Shown: positions 40,243 to 51,420, counted from the first letter of the stretch. The stretch is 64,000 nt of DNA from Acanthosepion pharaonis (GCA_903632075.3 CAHIKZ030004725.1:1372501-1436500); one strand, 5' to 3'. Notes: generated from the letters alone by a model not told the origin. Program-made: numbers and translations.

Positions 40243-41089
40243 CTATATATGTATATATATCTGTAGAGGGAAAAGCGTGTGAAAAGCGTAGAAAGAAATA
40301 ATCTTCAAACCGCTCTACAAATTTAAATAAATTTTATTGTTGAGTATTTGTTTTCTTTCAAGTTGAAACATGAATTACAATGATCCTCGCAAAACAAAAG
40401 CTCACAGCAGAATTATTTGCGTGAGTATGATTGCAAAAGACTGAATGTGTTTACTTAACGAGAGAGTCACGCATTTACGTTGTTTTATGAATGTGTGTAA
40501 TTTTCCAGCAGTCAGCAAATGAGAGCTGCATTATTACTACCACAAATATTTTTGTTGACATAACTCTGTTCGTATGTTTTTACGTGTTGCTTGCTTTATT
40601 TAAAACCGCGAGGTTATTGCAAGAAGTTACTCGATAAAATATGTGAAAGGTTAAGTTATTAATTATAGGAAAGGTGTGAGTAATCAGCTTGTGCACAACC
40701 CTGGTCAAAGATTTACTGAAAAATGGAAAAACTGAAAACTAATATTTAGTAATTTACGCGATCGTATTTATAACAGAGTATTGACGCCAGGAAACTAAAA
40801 GTTAGATTTACTAAACCCAGAATATTATTGTTTAATAAATATTTTTTCCTAATTTTATAAATCTATTTTTAGGAAGAAAAATATTGTTGATCATTTCCTG
40901 AACTGATCTCACAAATTTCGTGGCAAAAAACAATCATTTCAAATTTCAAAGCCTTAAGAGCGTTTGAGATTAACGTCGCTGATTGATTAATAAATTCGAA
41001 TGGGAAATTTAAATTGGATCCTGTTTTTGCACAAAAAAAGTCACTGAGAGTTTTAGTGATGTTTGAAATTTTCTACAATTTTAACGATG

Positions 41090-41092
<3 letters not shown>
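40243..41092. other. no gene recognised (unique-looking)
   Basis: About 850 bp without similarity to other repeats in the window and with no convincing reading frame. It may be single-copy host noncoding DNA. Confidence 0.5.
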
Positions 41093-41145
<53 letters not shown>

Positions 41146-41189
41146 AACGGTACATTCTATGCAAACTATTATGCTATATAAATACATGT

Positions 41190-41225
<36 letters not shown>
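41093..41225. repeat. two (AT)n tracts
   Basis: AT runs at 41093-41140 and 41194-41224, separated by ~50 bp. Confidence 0.95.
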
Positions 41226-41228
<3 letters not shown>

Positions 41229-41520
41229 TTGTCAGCTGTCAATATACCTCATAACACTCTCGGGCGCTTTGCCTTGGAGCGGGTAGAATGGATTATCGTG
41301 TTTTAGTGAACTCAGCAGTTTTCAATCAGCTTGTCTAAATCGTCTTCAAGAAGTGAGAGCAAGATCTAAAAGGTCCGTCAATCTAACAGTGATCTCATCT
41401 CACAAACCTTACTATTACTCAAAATGCGTCCTCCTTTGTAAATCATTATGGGTTTGATTATCGCACAAAATTTCATAACAATCAATTCTGATCCTCATAC
41501 GTCGAAACCGACGAGAGACC

Positions 41521-41522
<2 letters not shown>
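41226..41522. other. no gene recognised
   Basis: Includes TCGGGCGCTTTGCCTTGGAG and GTCGAAACCGACGAGAGACC, but no known feature. Confidence 0.35.

Positions 41523-41570
<48 letters not shown>
41523..41570. repeat. (AT)n microsatellite
   Basis: Alternating AT, abutting the mariner fragment. Confidence 0.95.
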
Positions 41571-41573
<3 letters not shown>

Positions 41574-41574
41574 A

Positions 41575-41865
41575 CAAAACTGTCTCTCACCCTCCTTACA
41601 ATCCAGACCTTTGACTTTTTGGTCGTTCCTCAAGATGAAGGAAAAGCCCATCGGCGCTCATTTTGAAAACATTGAAAAGATGAAGGAAGCTGTGACATGG
41701 GTCCTGGACACCTTCACTTTGGATGACTTCCATGGGGGCCTTGACAAAGAGGCTGGACTGCTAAAACAAGTGCGTTGAAATCAGAGGATCTGATTTTGGC
41801 GGAGATTAGAGTTTTGTACTTCTTTGAAATTAATAAATGTTTTTCCTGAAAATATCCCAAAACTT
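41575..41865 (+). pseudogene. mariner transposase C-terminal fragment
   Basis: Frame 41569-41778 reads PLTFWSFLKMKEKPIGAHFE, then NIEKMKEAVTWVLDTFTLDDF and KEAGLLKQVR. This matches the layout after the third Asp in mariner transposases (PSDYHLFxxLKxxLxGxxF; then an LxxLxxxDF-type helix). The catalytic core upstream is absent; the sequence starts at an (AT)n tract. Confidence 0.65.
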
Positions 41866-41884
41866 CTGGAATGCATCACCTACA

Positions 41885-41926
41885 CACATACTCATACGCG
41901 CGCTCATGCACACACACACGCGCGCA

Positions 41927-41988
<62 letters not shown>
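41885..41988. repeat. (CA)-rich plus (AT)n
   Basis: Impure CA/CG tract (41885-41930) then (AT)n to 41988. Confidence 0.9.
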
Positions 41989-41990
<2 letters not shown>

Positions 41991-42099
41991 GCAAAACAGA
42001 CCACTTTAAGGTATATAACATCAAAATTGCACAAATCGTGTAACAGCAAAATTGTCTAATTGTTAGATTAAGCTTTGAACTGTTGTATCTTAGAAATGA

Positions 42100-42530
42100 A
42101 TAAAGATATCTTACTGGAATTCTCCAATTTTTATAACACTATTAGACTCTACTTTGAACAATAAGATTGTACTTAGCTCTAAGTTGAAATGATGATTCCT
42201 CTTGCTGTTTGACCTCCTGATCCAGTTTTCCTCTCTACTGTTACTTCTTTTTTTAAACTTATTCACCATTCTTTTGATGGTTTTTGAATGGACTTTGAAG
42301 ATGGAAGCCAGAGTATGAATGTTGGTACTATTACTGAAAGCCAGAATGATCTTTTTCCTCTCACCATTGCTCAGTTGGGAAGAACATAGTGCGTGTAACA
42401 GCAAATTTTCCAATTAGTAGATTAAGCTTTGAACCGTTGTATCTTACAAATGAGTATGAATGTTGGTACCATTACTGAAGGCCTGAATGGTCTTTTTCGT
42501 CTGACCTTTTATTTGAACTAGTGTGGAACG
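42100..42530 (-). pseudogene. transposase N-terminal HTH remnant
   Basis: The minus strand reads SSQLSNGERKKIILAFSNST, then NIHTLASIFKVHSKTIKRMVNKFKK (42340-42240). This is a helix-turn-helix of the kind at the start of Tc1/IS630-type transposases, followed by a basic region. No catalytic domain follows. The flank AATTAGTAGATTAAGCTTTGAACCGTTGTATCTTA (42410) repeats bases at about 42058-42092, and part of the HTH sequence repeats near 42450-42515, so the segment is locally duplicated. Confidence 0.5.
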
Positions 42531-43000
42531 TCAGTATCTGATTACGTCATTATTTCCTATTCTTTGAAAATCTTCAAGTAATGTTGTGTCGAATAATCGG
42601 TACAGTTCTTTTCTTTTTTTTTCGATTCTGTAGCGCCAGTCCACGAGATCCACACCTTATGGACTACCGCTACCTACCTACTGAGACAAACAGGCTTCAC
42701 ATGCTCGACGACATTTTTAATCATTTATCCGAGATAGCGATTGTATACAGCTGACCGTTTAGATATTTGACGCTATGGATGACATCCTTACGAAAGTCTG
42801 GATCTGAGGCGATTATTTAAGTACATGGCTTGTGTTTTTAAGTTAATGACTTTAGTTTTATAGTATGAAAAAATAGGGGAAAATACCTATTATTGTATGC
42901 TTTACGGGTTCGGTTAAAAGAGATTGAAAATAATGATGATCAAGCGACGACAAGGCACAGCGTAATAAATTGACGAGAGATATTCAGTGAAATATAAAAC
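42531..43000. other. no gene recognised
   Basis: No recognised coding sequence or repeat. Confidence 0.4.
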
Positions 43001-43231
43001 TGTTATATACCGTACCTATGAACACTAATGGGTACGCCCAGCCCTCTTAAATACGTTAGATACTGTTGTAAGTTGGAATAATGTGTTGTCTAAATAGTCC
43101 ACCACTAGCTGTAGTTTACCTACTTCACGCCGCTGGCGAATATTGTATTTTGTTGATGTTCTAAAGATTACCATTTCATTTCCAACCTCTGTTTTGGTTA
43201 TTCCTCATTCACTAACCTTTTCTAGGTTACA
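43001..43231. mobile_element. LTR-like repeat, family LTR2 (short copy)
   Basis: TGTTATATACCGTACC...TTTTCTAGGTTACA, flanked by AAAAC (42996-43000) and AAGAC (43232-43236). It aligns with 57937-58425 at both ends (TACCTATGAACACTAATGGG; CACGCCGCTGGCGAATATTG; CTAACCTTTTCTAGGTTACA) but lacks the middle. TG...CA ends and a near-perfect 5-bp duplication suggest a solo LTR. Transcriptional orientation is undecided. Confidence 0.6.
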
Positions 43232-43236
43232 AAGAC

Positions 43237-43599
43237 AAAAACAATTTTATTAAAATAAAATAAAGGCAGATTTTACTAAATATTAGGGATGCACAAATTT
43301 TGTGATGTGTGTGCCCTGAAAAATGGGTAATAATTTCCTGGATAAGTAACTTATTTTTTCTAAAATAATGCTTAATGGCAGTTGTTGGAAAAAGATCAAG
43401 TTTACAATCAATATTAATTAAATAACATGAGATATCGTAAATGCTAGGGTATACAAAAAAATGCAAGGTACGATAAAGGAGTTTCAGTGAGATCGAGCCC
43501 AGTTAAAAGCCTATATTTACCTTGACGTTGCAAAATGTGAATGTTCTTAATAATTCTTGGGATTTGATATGAGTTGTTGAAGTTCGTGACAATATCCGT
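43237..43599. other. no feature recognised
   Basis: AT-rich, with no coding evidence. Confidence 0.4.
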
Positions 43600-44110
43600 T
43601 TGTGCCTTCAGAGTTCACAGTCTTCAACGTAGAGCGTTCTTATGAGAACAGTAGTTCTTCTCTGACTGGGAAACGACTATTTTGTTACAATAGTCCGGTG
43701 AAAAATGAGATTTAATTCTGTCGTGAAAACGACAGTTAGGTTGTCAAGACTTCGTTGAGGAGTGGGTTTTCGCGGCCGCTCGGTTAGGTTTTAAAAAGTA
43801 TCGCGTCACCCACTCCCCAGCGTACGTCGAGTCTCCCTAATCCTCTACGTCGCGCCTACAACTGATAACGATGGTCGTATTGCAGGGATTTTTATAGCTA
43901 AAGATCGACTCCGATTTGCACGAAAAATTTGGGCGATCAACACAAGTATTTCAGATTTCAACCGGCTCGAGTAATCATTGGTTAAAAAATCACGCTTATC
44001 AAAACGATTTACTGTAGTAGAAAAAATTGTGTTTTTCTTTTCCTTTCTTTCACCTTCAGTTGACCTTCGCTCCACTCTTTGGTCAAGGGGCGTTGCACAC
44101 AGAGTGGCAA
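43600..44110. other. CpG-richer unique segment
   Basis: 43730-43990 holds clusters of CG (TTTTCGCGGCCGCTCGGTTA, AGTATCGCGTCACCCACTCC, AGCGTACGTCGAGTCTCC, TACGTCGCGCCTACAACTG) that stand out from the AT-rich surroundings. A minus-strand frame (43845-44075, 76 codons) is open but unrecognised. It could be a host promoter or first-exon region, or a young repeat not yet depleted of CpG. Confidence 0.3.
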
Positions 44111-44204
44111 GGTTCAGGTTTCAGTAATTATTTTTTTTATCTTCATCCTTGACCTCTAAACTAGCCGATATTTACTCAGAGTGGAAAAATATTTGATATA
44201 AAAT

Positions 44205-44490
44205 CTAAATGGATAGCGGCTCGGATTGAGGAATCGGAGAGCCGAGTTCGAATTCCAGTCGAAACCATTGCATTTACTTAATACCTAATACACTTGGGAA
44301 AGCTATGAATCCTCTTCTTTTCTCCCCAGCTATGGGTAAACAGATCGGGTTCTATAGTCTTGGATGGCAACTGGTCTAAAGAAAGAAATGGCAAACTACT
44401 GCGGGAAAAAATTTGCCTAGTCAGTCATATATCGAAAAATACATGATCGCCTAAGCGTGTATCACGTATGGCGCGTAACTGACTGAATAT
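44205..44490 (+). mobile_element. SINE-G copy
   Basis: ATGGATAGCGGCTCGGATTG, B-box-like GAGTTCGAATTCCAGTC, CACTTGGGAAAGCTATGAAT, and 3' ACATGATCGCCTAAGCGTGT then ATCACGTATGGCGC. Near full length. Confidence 0.85.
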
Positions 44491-45289
44491 TGATATTAAG
44501 CTATATTTGCATCAATATTTATATCCATATTCTCATTTCTTCTTTACCCAAATCTATGAATCCAAACATTTTATATTAATTCTATCTTCTTTTCTGTCTA
44601 TCTATCGCTCATTCCTCCTCAAATACTCACGTATACACATTTTATTCTTTCTTTTTATCAAAACTTTCTCCTTTCTGTCTTTCATCCAGCAACTCAATAT
44701 TTCTCAGTGATGCACTTTCTCCGATCACAATACACGAATCCGACTTTTACCCGATATCCTACAGCACCACATTACAGTTCCGGTGTGGGTTAACTGGTAC
44801 GCATGCGTGTGCATCCTGTCAACTGATTGTAATCAACAGAAACAGACATTATTAATAAAGGAGATTCACAATTAACGTCGTCAGAATTGACAATAACATG
44901 AAATCTCTTCTATTTAAGAAGACAAATCGGCGTCCATAGAAACGCCATTTGTATGGGACATTGATTGCTTATTTGCGCCCAAAACACAAAGCACTTTACG
45001 ACCCGCTACGTAGGGATGAGTTAAGCTACAGTGAATACTGAAGAAGCAGCTATTTTCTGTCGCAAATGAATAGCAAATTTAGTTCATTATTGATATTAGG
45101 ATAGTTATAAAATTGCGAAATTGATAATTTTATCTCTAAATCCTGAGCAGAGTAAGAACTGCTGTCAAATTTGAAAATTAGATATTTTAACATTTATATA
45201 ATGCCATCTAAGTTTTTTTTTTTTTTTTTTAGAATTACCATTGCTACCTGTGCGAACTGGTGTAATAATATTTTTGTTTGAATTACAAG
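44491..45289. other. no gene recognised (unique-looking)
   Basis: About 800 bp without repeat similarity apart from a poly-T run at 45213-45231. Confidence 0.45.
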
Positions 45290-45600
45290 TGCGAGTGTAA
45301 TGGATAACGACTCATCATAAGAGAACGGCGAGTTCGAATTCCAGTCGAGTTCATTCATATTCACTTCCCCGCAATTATCCCTGGGAAAGGTATGAATCTA
45401 TCTCTTCTCCTCATACCATCTAAGAGTTAAATAACATGACAGTCTGGGTCCTATAGCCTAGGTTGGGAATCAGTTTACAGCCCCCAAAAAACGGCAACTT
45501 ACTGCGGGAAAATTCTTCTGCCTAGTCAGTCAAGAATCGAAAGAGACATGATCTCCCGAGTGTTTATCACGTGATGGCACTTAACTGAACTGCTACCTAA
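45290..45600 (+). mobile_element. SINE-G copy
   Basis: AGTGTAATGGATAACGACTC, GAGTTCGAATTCCAGTCGAG, CCCTGGGAAAGGTATGAATC, and 3' GACATGATCTCCCGAGTGTT then TATCACGTGATGGC. Confidence 0.85.
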
Positions 45601-45884
45601 GATATTTAAATCCTTACATAATGCCATCTGTTTTTTCTATTTTTTTAATATAAATGACTTCCCAGTAGAAATTGCTACCTTGGACATTAGAATATACCTA
45701 ATAAATGATGCCATCAGTCCGTCTGAAGTTATTATGCAACTCATATAATCTTCAATGACACGGATTTGGTTTGAACAATTTTTGTCAATTTTTAAACGAT
45801 AAATCTAGACGCTAAAATAATGGAGTTAAATTTTTAGATAGTTTCAACGTGTTTTATTAAAACCATCCATTTACACAAGCTTGC

Positions 45885-46015
45885 TAGTTAGGTTATGAGT
45901 TGTTTTCCTATGTCCCTTATGCCTTCAATTTGTCCCGTGAGTATCAAATTTTCTAATGCCTCTTTCCTCATTATCTGCCGGAGGAATTTCAACTGTCTCT
46001 CCCTGATGGTAAGTT
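45885..46015 (-). mobile_element. LINE-A fragment
   Basis: On the plus strand CCTTCAATTTGTCCCGTGAG, TATCAAATTTTCTAATGCC, TCTTTCCTCATTATCTGCC and GGAATTTCAACTGTCTC line up with the LINE-A C-terminal region at 51.1-51.2 kb (GAGTATCAGATTCTCCAGGC; CTTATTATGTGTCCCAGAAG). Under 130 bp. Confidence 0.6.
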
Positions 46016-46084
46016 ACTGAAGACGTGGTATTGTAGCCATGTTTTGAATATGGATACAACATATGATCTGGTGTTCCTGCTATA

Positions 46085-46830
46085 TATCGTGATTCGTTTG
46101 GTTTGGTTTGGTTTGGTTTGGTTTGGTTTGGTTTAAGGCATATCAACCTCAATAGGTCATTTGATGCCGACAAGATTTTTATTGTTGATAATATTTTTTC
46201 AAAAAAATTATTGCTGGCAATATTTTTTTTTCAAAAATGCCGTGTTGGTAATATTCTTTTCGTTCAAAAATGTTTTGCTGTTAATTTTTTTTTTTCTTCA
46301 AAAATGTATTGCTTTTATTTTTATTTTTTTCAAAAATGTATTGCTTTAAGTTTTTTTCTTCAAAAATGTATTGCTGGTAATTTTTTTTCAAAAATGTATT
46401 GTTGGTAATAACATATTGCTGGTAATATTTTTTCTTCGAAAATATATTGCTGATAATAATGCATTGCTGGTAATATTTTTTCTTCAAAAATGCCTTGTTG
46501 ATAATATTCTTTTCGTTCAAAAATGTTTTGCTGGTAATATTTATTTTCTATTTTTCTTCAAAAATATATTGCTGATAATAATGCATTGCTGGTAATAATT
46601 TTTCCTCAAAAAATTTATTGCTGGTATTAAAACCTAGTTTTATACTTTCAGTGTTTTGGCACCAGTTTGGGGGTTAACTATTTGCCTATAGTTGGGACCC
46701 TAACAGGTGCTACCACTCCGTGTCTGGGTGAAGCTGTGAACACCAGCAATTGAGAGATGGCTGCATGCTCCTCAAAACCTCCAGATCAGAGGTCTTGCTG
46801 TTGGATGTAGTTTATCGTCTTACCCAGGAC
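46085..46830 (-). mobile_element. SINE-V-like repeat with expanded VNTR and (GGTTT)n
   Basis: (TTTGG)n at 46096-46135 replaces the TTGGTTGATTTTG-type edge of other copies. TATCAACCTCAATAGGTCAT is followed by ~14 imperfect 30-35-bp units of TTGCTGGTAATATTTTTTC/AAAAATGTA (46180-46630). The head on the minus strand shows GTGGTAGCACCTGTTAGGGT and CATCCAACAGCAAGACCTCT. It is the most expanded copy of the family here. Confidence 0.8.
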
Positions 46831-46849
46831 GTACATATCTTGAGATTCT

Positions 46850-47098
46850 TCACAAAAATCCAAAGAAGGGTTTCCAAAATTGTCAATTATGAGCTGGCAT
46901 CTAGGTTTCAGTCACTTTCCTAGCGCCGTAAAGCGGCTTCCCTCTATCTTTTCTATAAATATGTTCATGCCAATTGTTCTAATGGTAACTAGACTTCATG
47001 AATTTAAACGCTGTACTCGATTGGCGGCACGGTCTCATCATTTTACATTTGAAATGGCTACATGTAACCGTAAGTTCTATACAAACAGTTTATTTTAA
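46850..47098 (+). pseudogene. LINE-B fragment
   Basis: AAAATCCAAAGAAGGGTTTC (KIQRRVS), LHEFKRCTRLAARSHHFTFE (46995-47055) and MATCNRKFYTNSLF. It is truncated right after that and abuts unrelated DNA. Confidence 0.7.
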
Positions 47099-47219
47099 TG
47101 GTTTCCAAAAAATGTTTCTCTTGGCCACATTTTCGGAATGAAAGTTTGATCACGCCTCACCAAATTTTATGGGATAAAAAGTACATTTAAAAATAAAAAA
47201 TAAAAAACAGAGGGAGGGT
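47099..47219. repeat. duplicated AAAGTTTGATCACGCC-type segment
   Basis: GATAAAAAGTACATTTAAAAATAAAAA...CAGAGGGAGGGTTAAAGGGA recurs near 47735-47790 (GATAAAAAGTACATTTGAAAATAAAAA; AGAGAGAATGTTAAAGGGAT), which indicates a small local duplication. Confidence 0.6.
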
Positions 47220-47385
47220 TAAAGGGAGATAGCCGCGGATTCTTGATGAGTGCGAGCAAATGGTTGGCAAAACAGGGTTTGGGAGGAAAACAAAACTTAT
47301 TAAGAGCTGCAAGGGACAGGAGGATGCGGAGGGCTATGATTGCCTACTTCTTGAAGTGACATCACGCATAAAAGAAGAAGAAAGG
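47220..47385 (+). mobile_element. LINE-A 3' tail fragment
   Basis: GTTGGCAAAACAGGGTTTGG, AAAACTTATTAAGAGCTGCA, GGGACAGGAGGATGCGGAGG and GGCTATGATTGCCTAC, with the AAAGAAGAAGAAAG end. This is the extreme C-terminus. Confidence 0.65.
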
Positions 47386-47999
47386 TCACCACAATTTAGG
47401 CTCAAAAATTGCTATTCCTGGCCAAAATACAAAAAGGGACATCTTTTTACATAACACAACAAGCTGGTTGTATGGCAATTATAAATGTTTCTTATTACCA
47501 TTTACATCTTGTTTAGTGGATACAAATGTTTGAATAGACATCTCTGCTTTTTAAACAATATATTTCATCTACTGGCAAGAAAATGTAGCCATTGGCAATG
47601 TTTGAATATTCACCCTTTTAAGCAGAGAAACAAGTGAATAGCCTGGCATGCTTTAAACCATTGGTTCCCCAAACTTTTTCTTTGAGCTATATTTTTGGAA
47701 TGAAAATTTACTTGTGCCTTACCAAACTTTATGTGATAAAAAGTACATTTGAAAATAAAAAGCAGAGAGAATGTTAAAGGGATATAATCGTGGATTCAAA
47801 GTCAGGACATTATCATTGATAACTCTCTTCTCCAATTTGTAGACCCCAGTTACTATATACTTAATACTTGATATAAGGCAAAAATACCACAATGATAAAA
47901 TTGGTCAATAATTAATTATAACTATTTATACTGGGGTTTATGCACGCAATTACAAGTAATCCAACATCATATTTAAAATTTTGAAATCATATTTATTTA
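47386..47999. other. no gene recognised
   Basis: Contains the second copy of the 47.1-kb small duplicate. Otherwise nothing was identified. Confidence 0.4.
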
Positions 48000-48335
48000 T
48001 CTTTCATTGTTTTTCAATCATTGCGCCTCACCTGCTACTCTCTTCCGCCACGCCTATAAGGCGTGCCGCGCCTATAAGGTGCGCGGCATCGTTCGGGGAC
48101 CACTGATCGCACTTCCCGCTTCTGGAACCCTCTTTTGGCTTCTTACTTCCCAGTTAACTTTAAGCTTCAAAAATATAAATGCAATGTAAATCGTTATCTT
48201 CTGTCCTCTTAATTCTTATTCTTTTATTGTTCTCTCTCCTAAATAGATTTTTTTTCATATTCTCTAACACTCAGTAACTCCTTGCGTCTTAGTGGCTCTA
48301 TTGCCTTGCCTAGGGAGAATTGATTAAAAAATATG
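48000..48335 (+). mobile_element. LINE-B 3' tail
   Basis: CTGATCGCACTTCCCGCTTC-type LWN region, AAATATAAATGCAATGTAAATC, and the 3' end CTTGCCTAGGGAGAATTGATTAAAAAA. Confidence 0.65.
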
Positions 48336-48439
48336 TTTGACTCAATCCGCACAGCAAAGAAATCAAACCAATAGTCTGTGTTGATATTTTTAGTAAAACG
48401 TTTCTTATGATCTGTTATGGACGCTATGCAATCTTACAC

Positions 48440-48700
48440 TTACAGATCGCATTCTTCTTCTTTTTCTTTTTCTTCTTCTTCTTTGTATTGTGTCCCCTCA
48501 AGGTGGGAGAGATAATGGCTCTCCACAACTTCCTATCCTTTGTGGTCTTTAGCCATGTCTAACGCCCCCCCCCGCGCCAATTCAGATAGGCTTGTCAGAT
48601 AGTTGACTCGCTTCTTTCCACTATCTCCCTTGCACTCGATATGCTCTATGAGGGTTAAGTTTTCCAAACGCTCCGTCTTTATTTGGTCCGATATGACCCT
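48440..48700 (-). mobile_element. LINE-A 3' tail
   Basis: Begins with TTCTTCTTCTT (tail on the minus strand). Then GATAATGGCTCTCCACAACT, TCAGATAGTTGACTCGCTTC and TTTTCCAAACGCTCC correspond to the LINE-A C-terminus in reverse (LENLTLIEHIECKGD frame at 48665-48620). Confidence 0.65.
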
Positions 48701-48917
48701 AGCTGGGAGTAGTTTGGACACCGCGGGTTTGGAACCCTGTCGGTGATGAACTGACATAAAACTCAAAACGGGTGGTGCTATTGCGGCGGTAGAGATATCA
48801 AGAGCTCGGATACGCATTCGTGCCTTTCTTCTCCCAGATTCATTTGCGTGACCGTAATTTCAGCACAGGCACACGGCATCCGCATAGAGAAGATAATAAC
48901 AGCTCGACCTGTTGACA

Positions 48918-48919
<2 letters not shown>
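48701..48919. other. no feature recognised
   Basis: Spacer before the CT tract. Confidence 0.35.
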
Positions 48920-48960
<41 letters not shown>

Positions 48961-48968
48961 TCTCTTTC
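48919..48968. repeat. (CT)n microsatellite
   Basis: CT repeat grading into TTTCT. Confidence 0.95.
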
Positions 48969-49235
48969 AGAAACCATACCAAATATATCCTCCACGAGAT
49001 AAAGTGAGAAAAATATACCCAAGGGAAATATTCTTTTGTTGATGCAGCGTTGGGGTCCCTACTGTGGAACTGCCGATAGGCCACCAAAATCCAGAGACAA
49101 AAAGCAGCGCAACATCACGTTGCGTCAATCTTGGTGAACAGGTGTCAGGTAGCTGTCTAGCACTTGCTGCACTATTACCAACATCAAAACCCCGTCGACA
49201 CGGTAGTAGTTCTACAAAATGATCATAGACTAAAG

Positions 49236-49778
49236 CAGGGGTCCGCAAACTACGGCACGCGTTCCTCGCGTGGCACGGCATGCAATTTTCAATAGCATGC
49301 AGCCGCAAATGACATCAAAAAGTTCGAAACAAAAACTACGAAGATATTTTTAGCTGTTTCAATTTTAATACATACTAAAGTATATATATATAGAAATTAT
49401 TAGTAGATTTGAATAATAATAATTAATCGAGTCTAAAAAGAATCCTCAACAAAATGCAGAAAGCACTGGACTCATCAGCAGTGTGCATTCACTACCAAGA
49501 ATCGAACCCAGACCCTTACGATATAAAGCAAGCGTTATACTCACTAGACCAACGGGTGTCGGTGACGATGAGCTAACTACACTTGATATAGCGTCTGCTT
49601 TTCACAAAGTATATATGTATATATTATATATTATTTCTAAAGTATATATATTACAATATAAAATATATTGTAGAACAGATATATTGGCCTTGACTTGTAT
49701 AAAAATACGTATACTGTTGGCACACTGAATAATTTCAAAACACGAAGTTGACACATAGCAAAAGGTTGCCGACTCCTG
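49236..49778. mobile_element. hAT-like MITE, copy 1 (with SINE inside)
   Basis: Left end CAGGGGTCCGCAAACTACGG, right end GGTTGCCGACTCCTG: short inverted ends of the CAGGGGTCGGCAAxC type typical of hAT elements. A tRNA-like SINE in minus orientation sits at about 49485-49590 (minus strand: TTGGTCTAGTGAGTATAACG; B box GGGTTCGATTCTTGG). The rest matches copy 2 (AATATATTGTAGAACAGATA; TACTGTTGGCACACTGAATA). Confidence 0.82.
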
Positions 49779-49885
49779 ATGTAGAGAATGTCGAGTAAAA
49801 GGTAAAAGAATTTCCATTATTTTATTATAGGTTACGTTTAATAATAAGATGTTGCTTTCTCTGGTTGATTTTTTATTCTGTAAAT

Positions 49886-50186
49886 CAGGGGTCGGCAAGA
49901 TACGGCACGTGTGTTACCCTTGGCGTGCCAAGCAATTTCCAGTGGCACGGAGCCGCAAATGACATCACGAAGTCCGAACCAATAAGTACTACAACGCAAA
50001 GAAGCTATTTAGCTGTTACAATTTTAAGATATACTAAAGTATATATACTATATATTACTATATAAAATATATTGTAGAACAGGTATAGTGAAGTTGACTT
50101 GTATAAAAATACGTATACTGTTGGCACACTGAATGATTTTAAAACCCCAAGTCGGCACATAATTAGCAGAAGGTTGCCAACCCCTG
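49886..50186. mobile_element. hAT-like MITE, copy 2
   Basis: 301 bp, CAGGGGTCGGCAAGATACGG...AAGGTTGCCAACCCCTG. It is followed by GACTAAAG (50187-50194), which equals the 8 bp before copy 1 (49228-49235). No matching duplication lies on its own left (CTGTAAAT). Confidence 0.85.
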
Positions 50187-50954
50187 GACTAAAGAATGTG
50201 TCTCCTGACTGGAATCTGTATTCCATTTTTAGTCAAAGTGATCCTTACCAATTATATATAGTGAAATAAATAAATAGAGAGACAAAAAGAAAAACAATCG
50301 ATAGACTCTCCATAAACAGAAAAGCTGCTCCCTTTAAAAAAAAAAATGTAATAATTAAAAACGTTGCAAAAAAAAAATCCGATCTTTAGGACATATTCTA
50401 TGATCGAACCCGTACCTCTACTCTCTAATTAATATAGCCTGTTAAATACTCAAATGATAACAATACAATTAAATGTCGAATCGTCCGATAAATAACGTTA
50501 AACGAACAGTTACATTAGAGGAAATTAGTCCAAAGGTTAATTTCCTGTGAGTTATCTGATTCTCCGGGGACTATTTAGACAGAAGGCTACCGGAAATATT
50601 CGAATTGGCCAGAGAGGAAATGATGCAAACAATTTTTAAACGGGATCATAAACTATCAATCTTGTGTTGGCTTTGGTTCGAGTGCTACATGGACTCTTAA
50701 TATCTGTCGACGAATAGAATAGACCAAATGTGTTACGATTAATTATCACAGCTTATGCGCCGTTATAGTAAAATCAAATCCATTCAGAAAAATAGTTTCA
50801 GATGGTTACCTAACACATCTTTTCACTCTGAGAACACACAAATGGCCGTTATCTATGATTTAGCAAAGAGACATGATCAGAATGTACAGAGACGGTCTGT
50901 ATATTAGCTACCTTTTTCTGTTCAACCTCTAACTCTGTAAAAAAAGATCTTTTC
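50187..50954. other. no gene; possible tRNA-SINE fragment near 50405-50460
   Basis: The minus strand of 50400-50420 has GGTACGGGTTCGATCATAG, a B-box-like stretch. The rest is unassigned. Confidence 0.4.
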
Positions 50955-51420
50955 TATCTATGTGCCGTGTCCTTTCAAGGCGTAGGCGATCATGGCTCTC
51001 CACCTCCTTCTATCCCTTGCAGCTCTCAACAACTTCCTTCTCTCAGTTTCCTCCCCCAGACCACGTTCTGTCATCCACCTGCTCAAGCTTGTCAGGTATG
51101 TCACGCGCTGCTTTCCTTTGTCTCTCTTTCGCTCTATTCGACCCGTGAGTATCAGATTCTCCAGGCCCTCCTTCCTTATTATGTGTCCCAGAAGCTTCAC
51201 CTGCCTCTTCCTGTTAAGTATAAGCCTGCTCCTTGTTTGCATCCTCTCTAAGACCTCATCGTTGCTCACACGCTCGGTCCATGACATCCTTAGCATCCTT
51301 CTGTAGAATCACATCTCCGTCGCTTAGAGTCGCTTCTTCATCTTTGAGGAAATCGTCCAACATTCGCTGCCGAAAAGAAGGACATGTTGTAAAGAAAGAT
51401 ACCCGTTTTTTTTCTGTATG
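50955..51420 (-). pseudogene. LINE-A RT C-terminus, best-preserved
   Basis: The minus-strand frame 51296-50958 is open for 112 codons: LRMSWTERVSNDEVLERMQT, VKLLGHIIRKEGLENLIL, RDKGKQRVTYLTSLSRWMTE, ARDRRRWRAMIAYALKGHGT. The preceding part (RQRMLDDFLKDEEATL frame, 51370-51300) is frameshifted by one. This segment follows the RT palm and thumb and ends the ORF. No YADD motif. It is likely the youngest LINE-A copy here, judging from the absence of stops. Confidence 0.85.
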
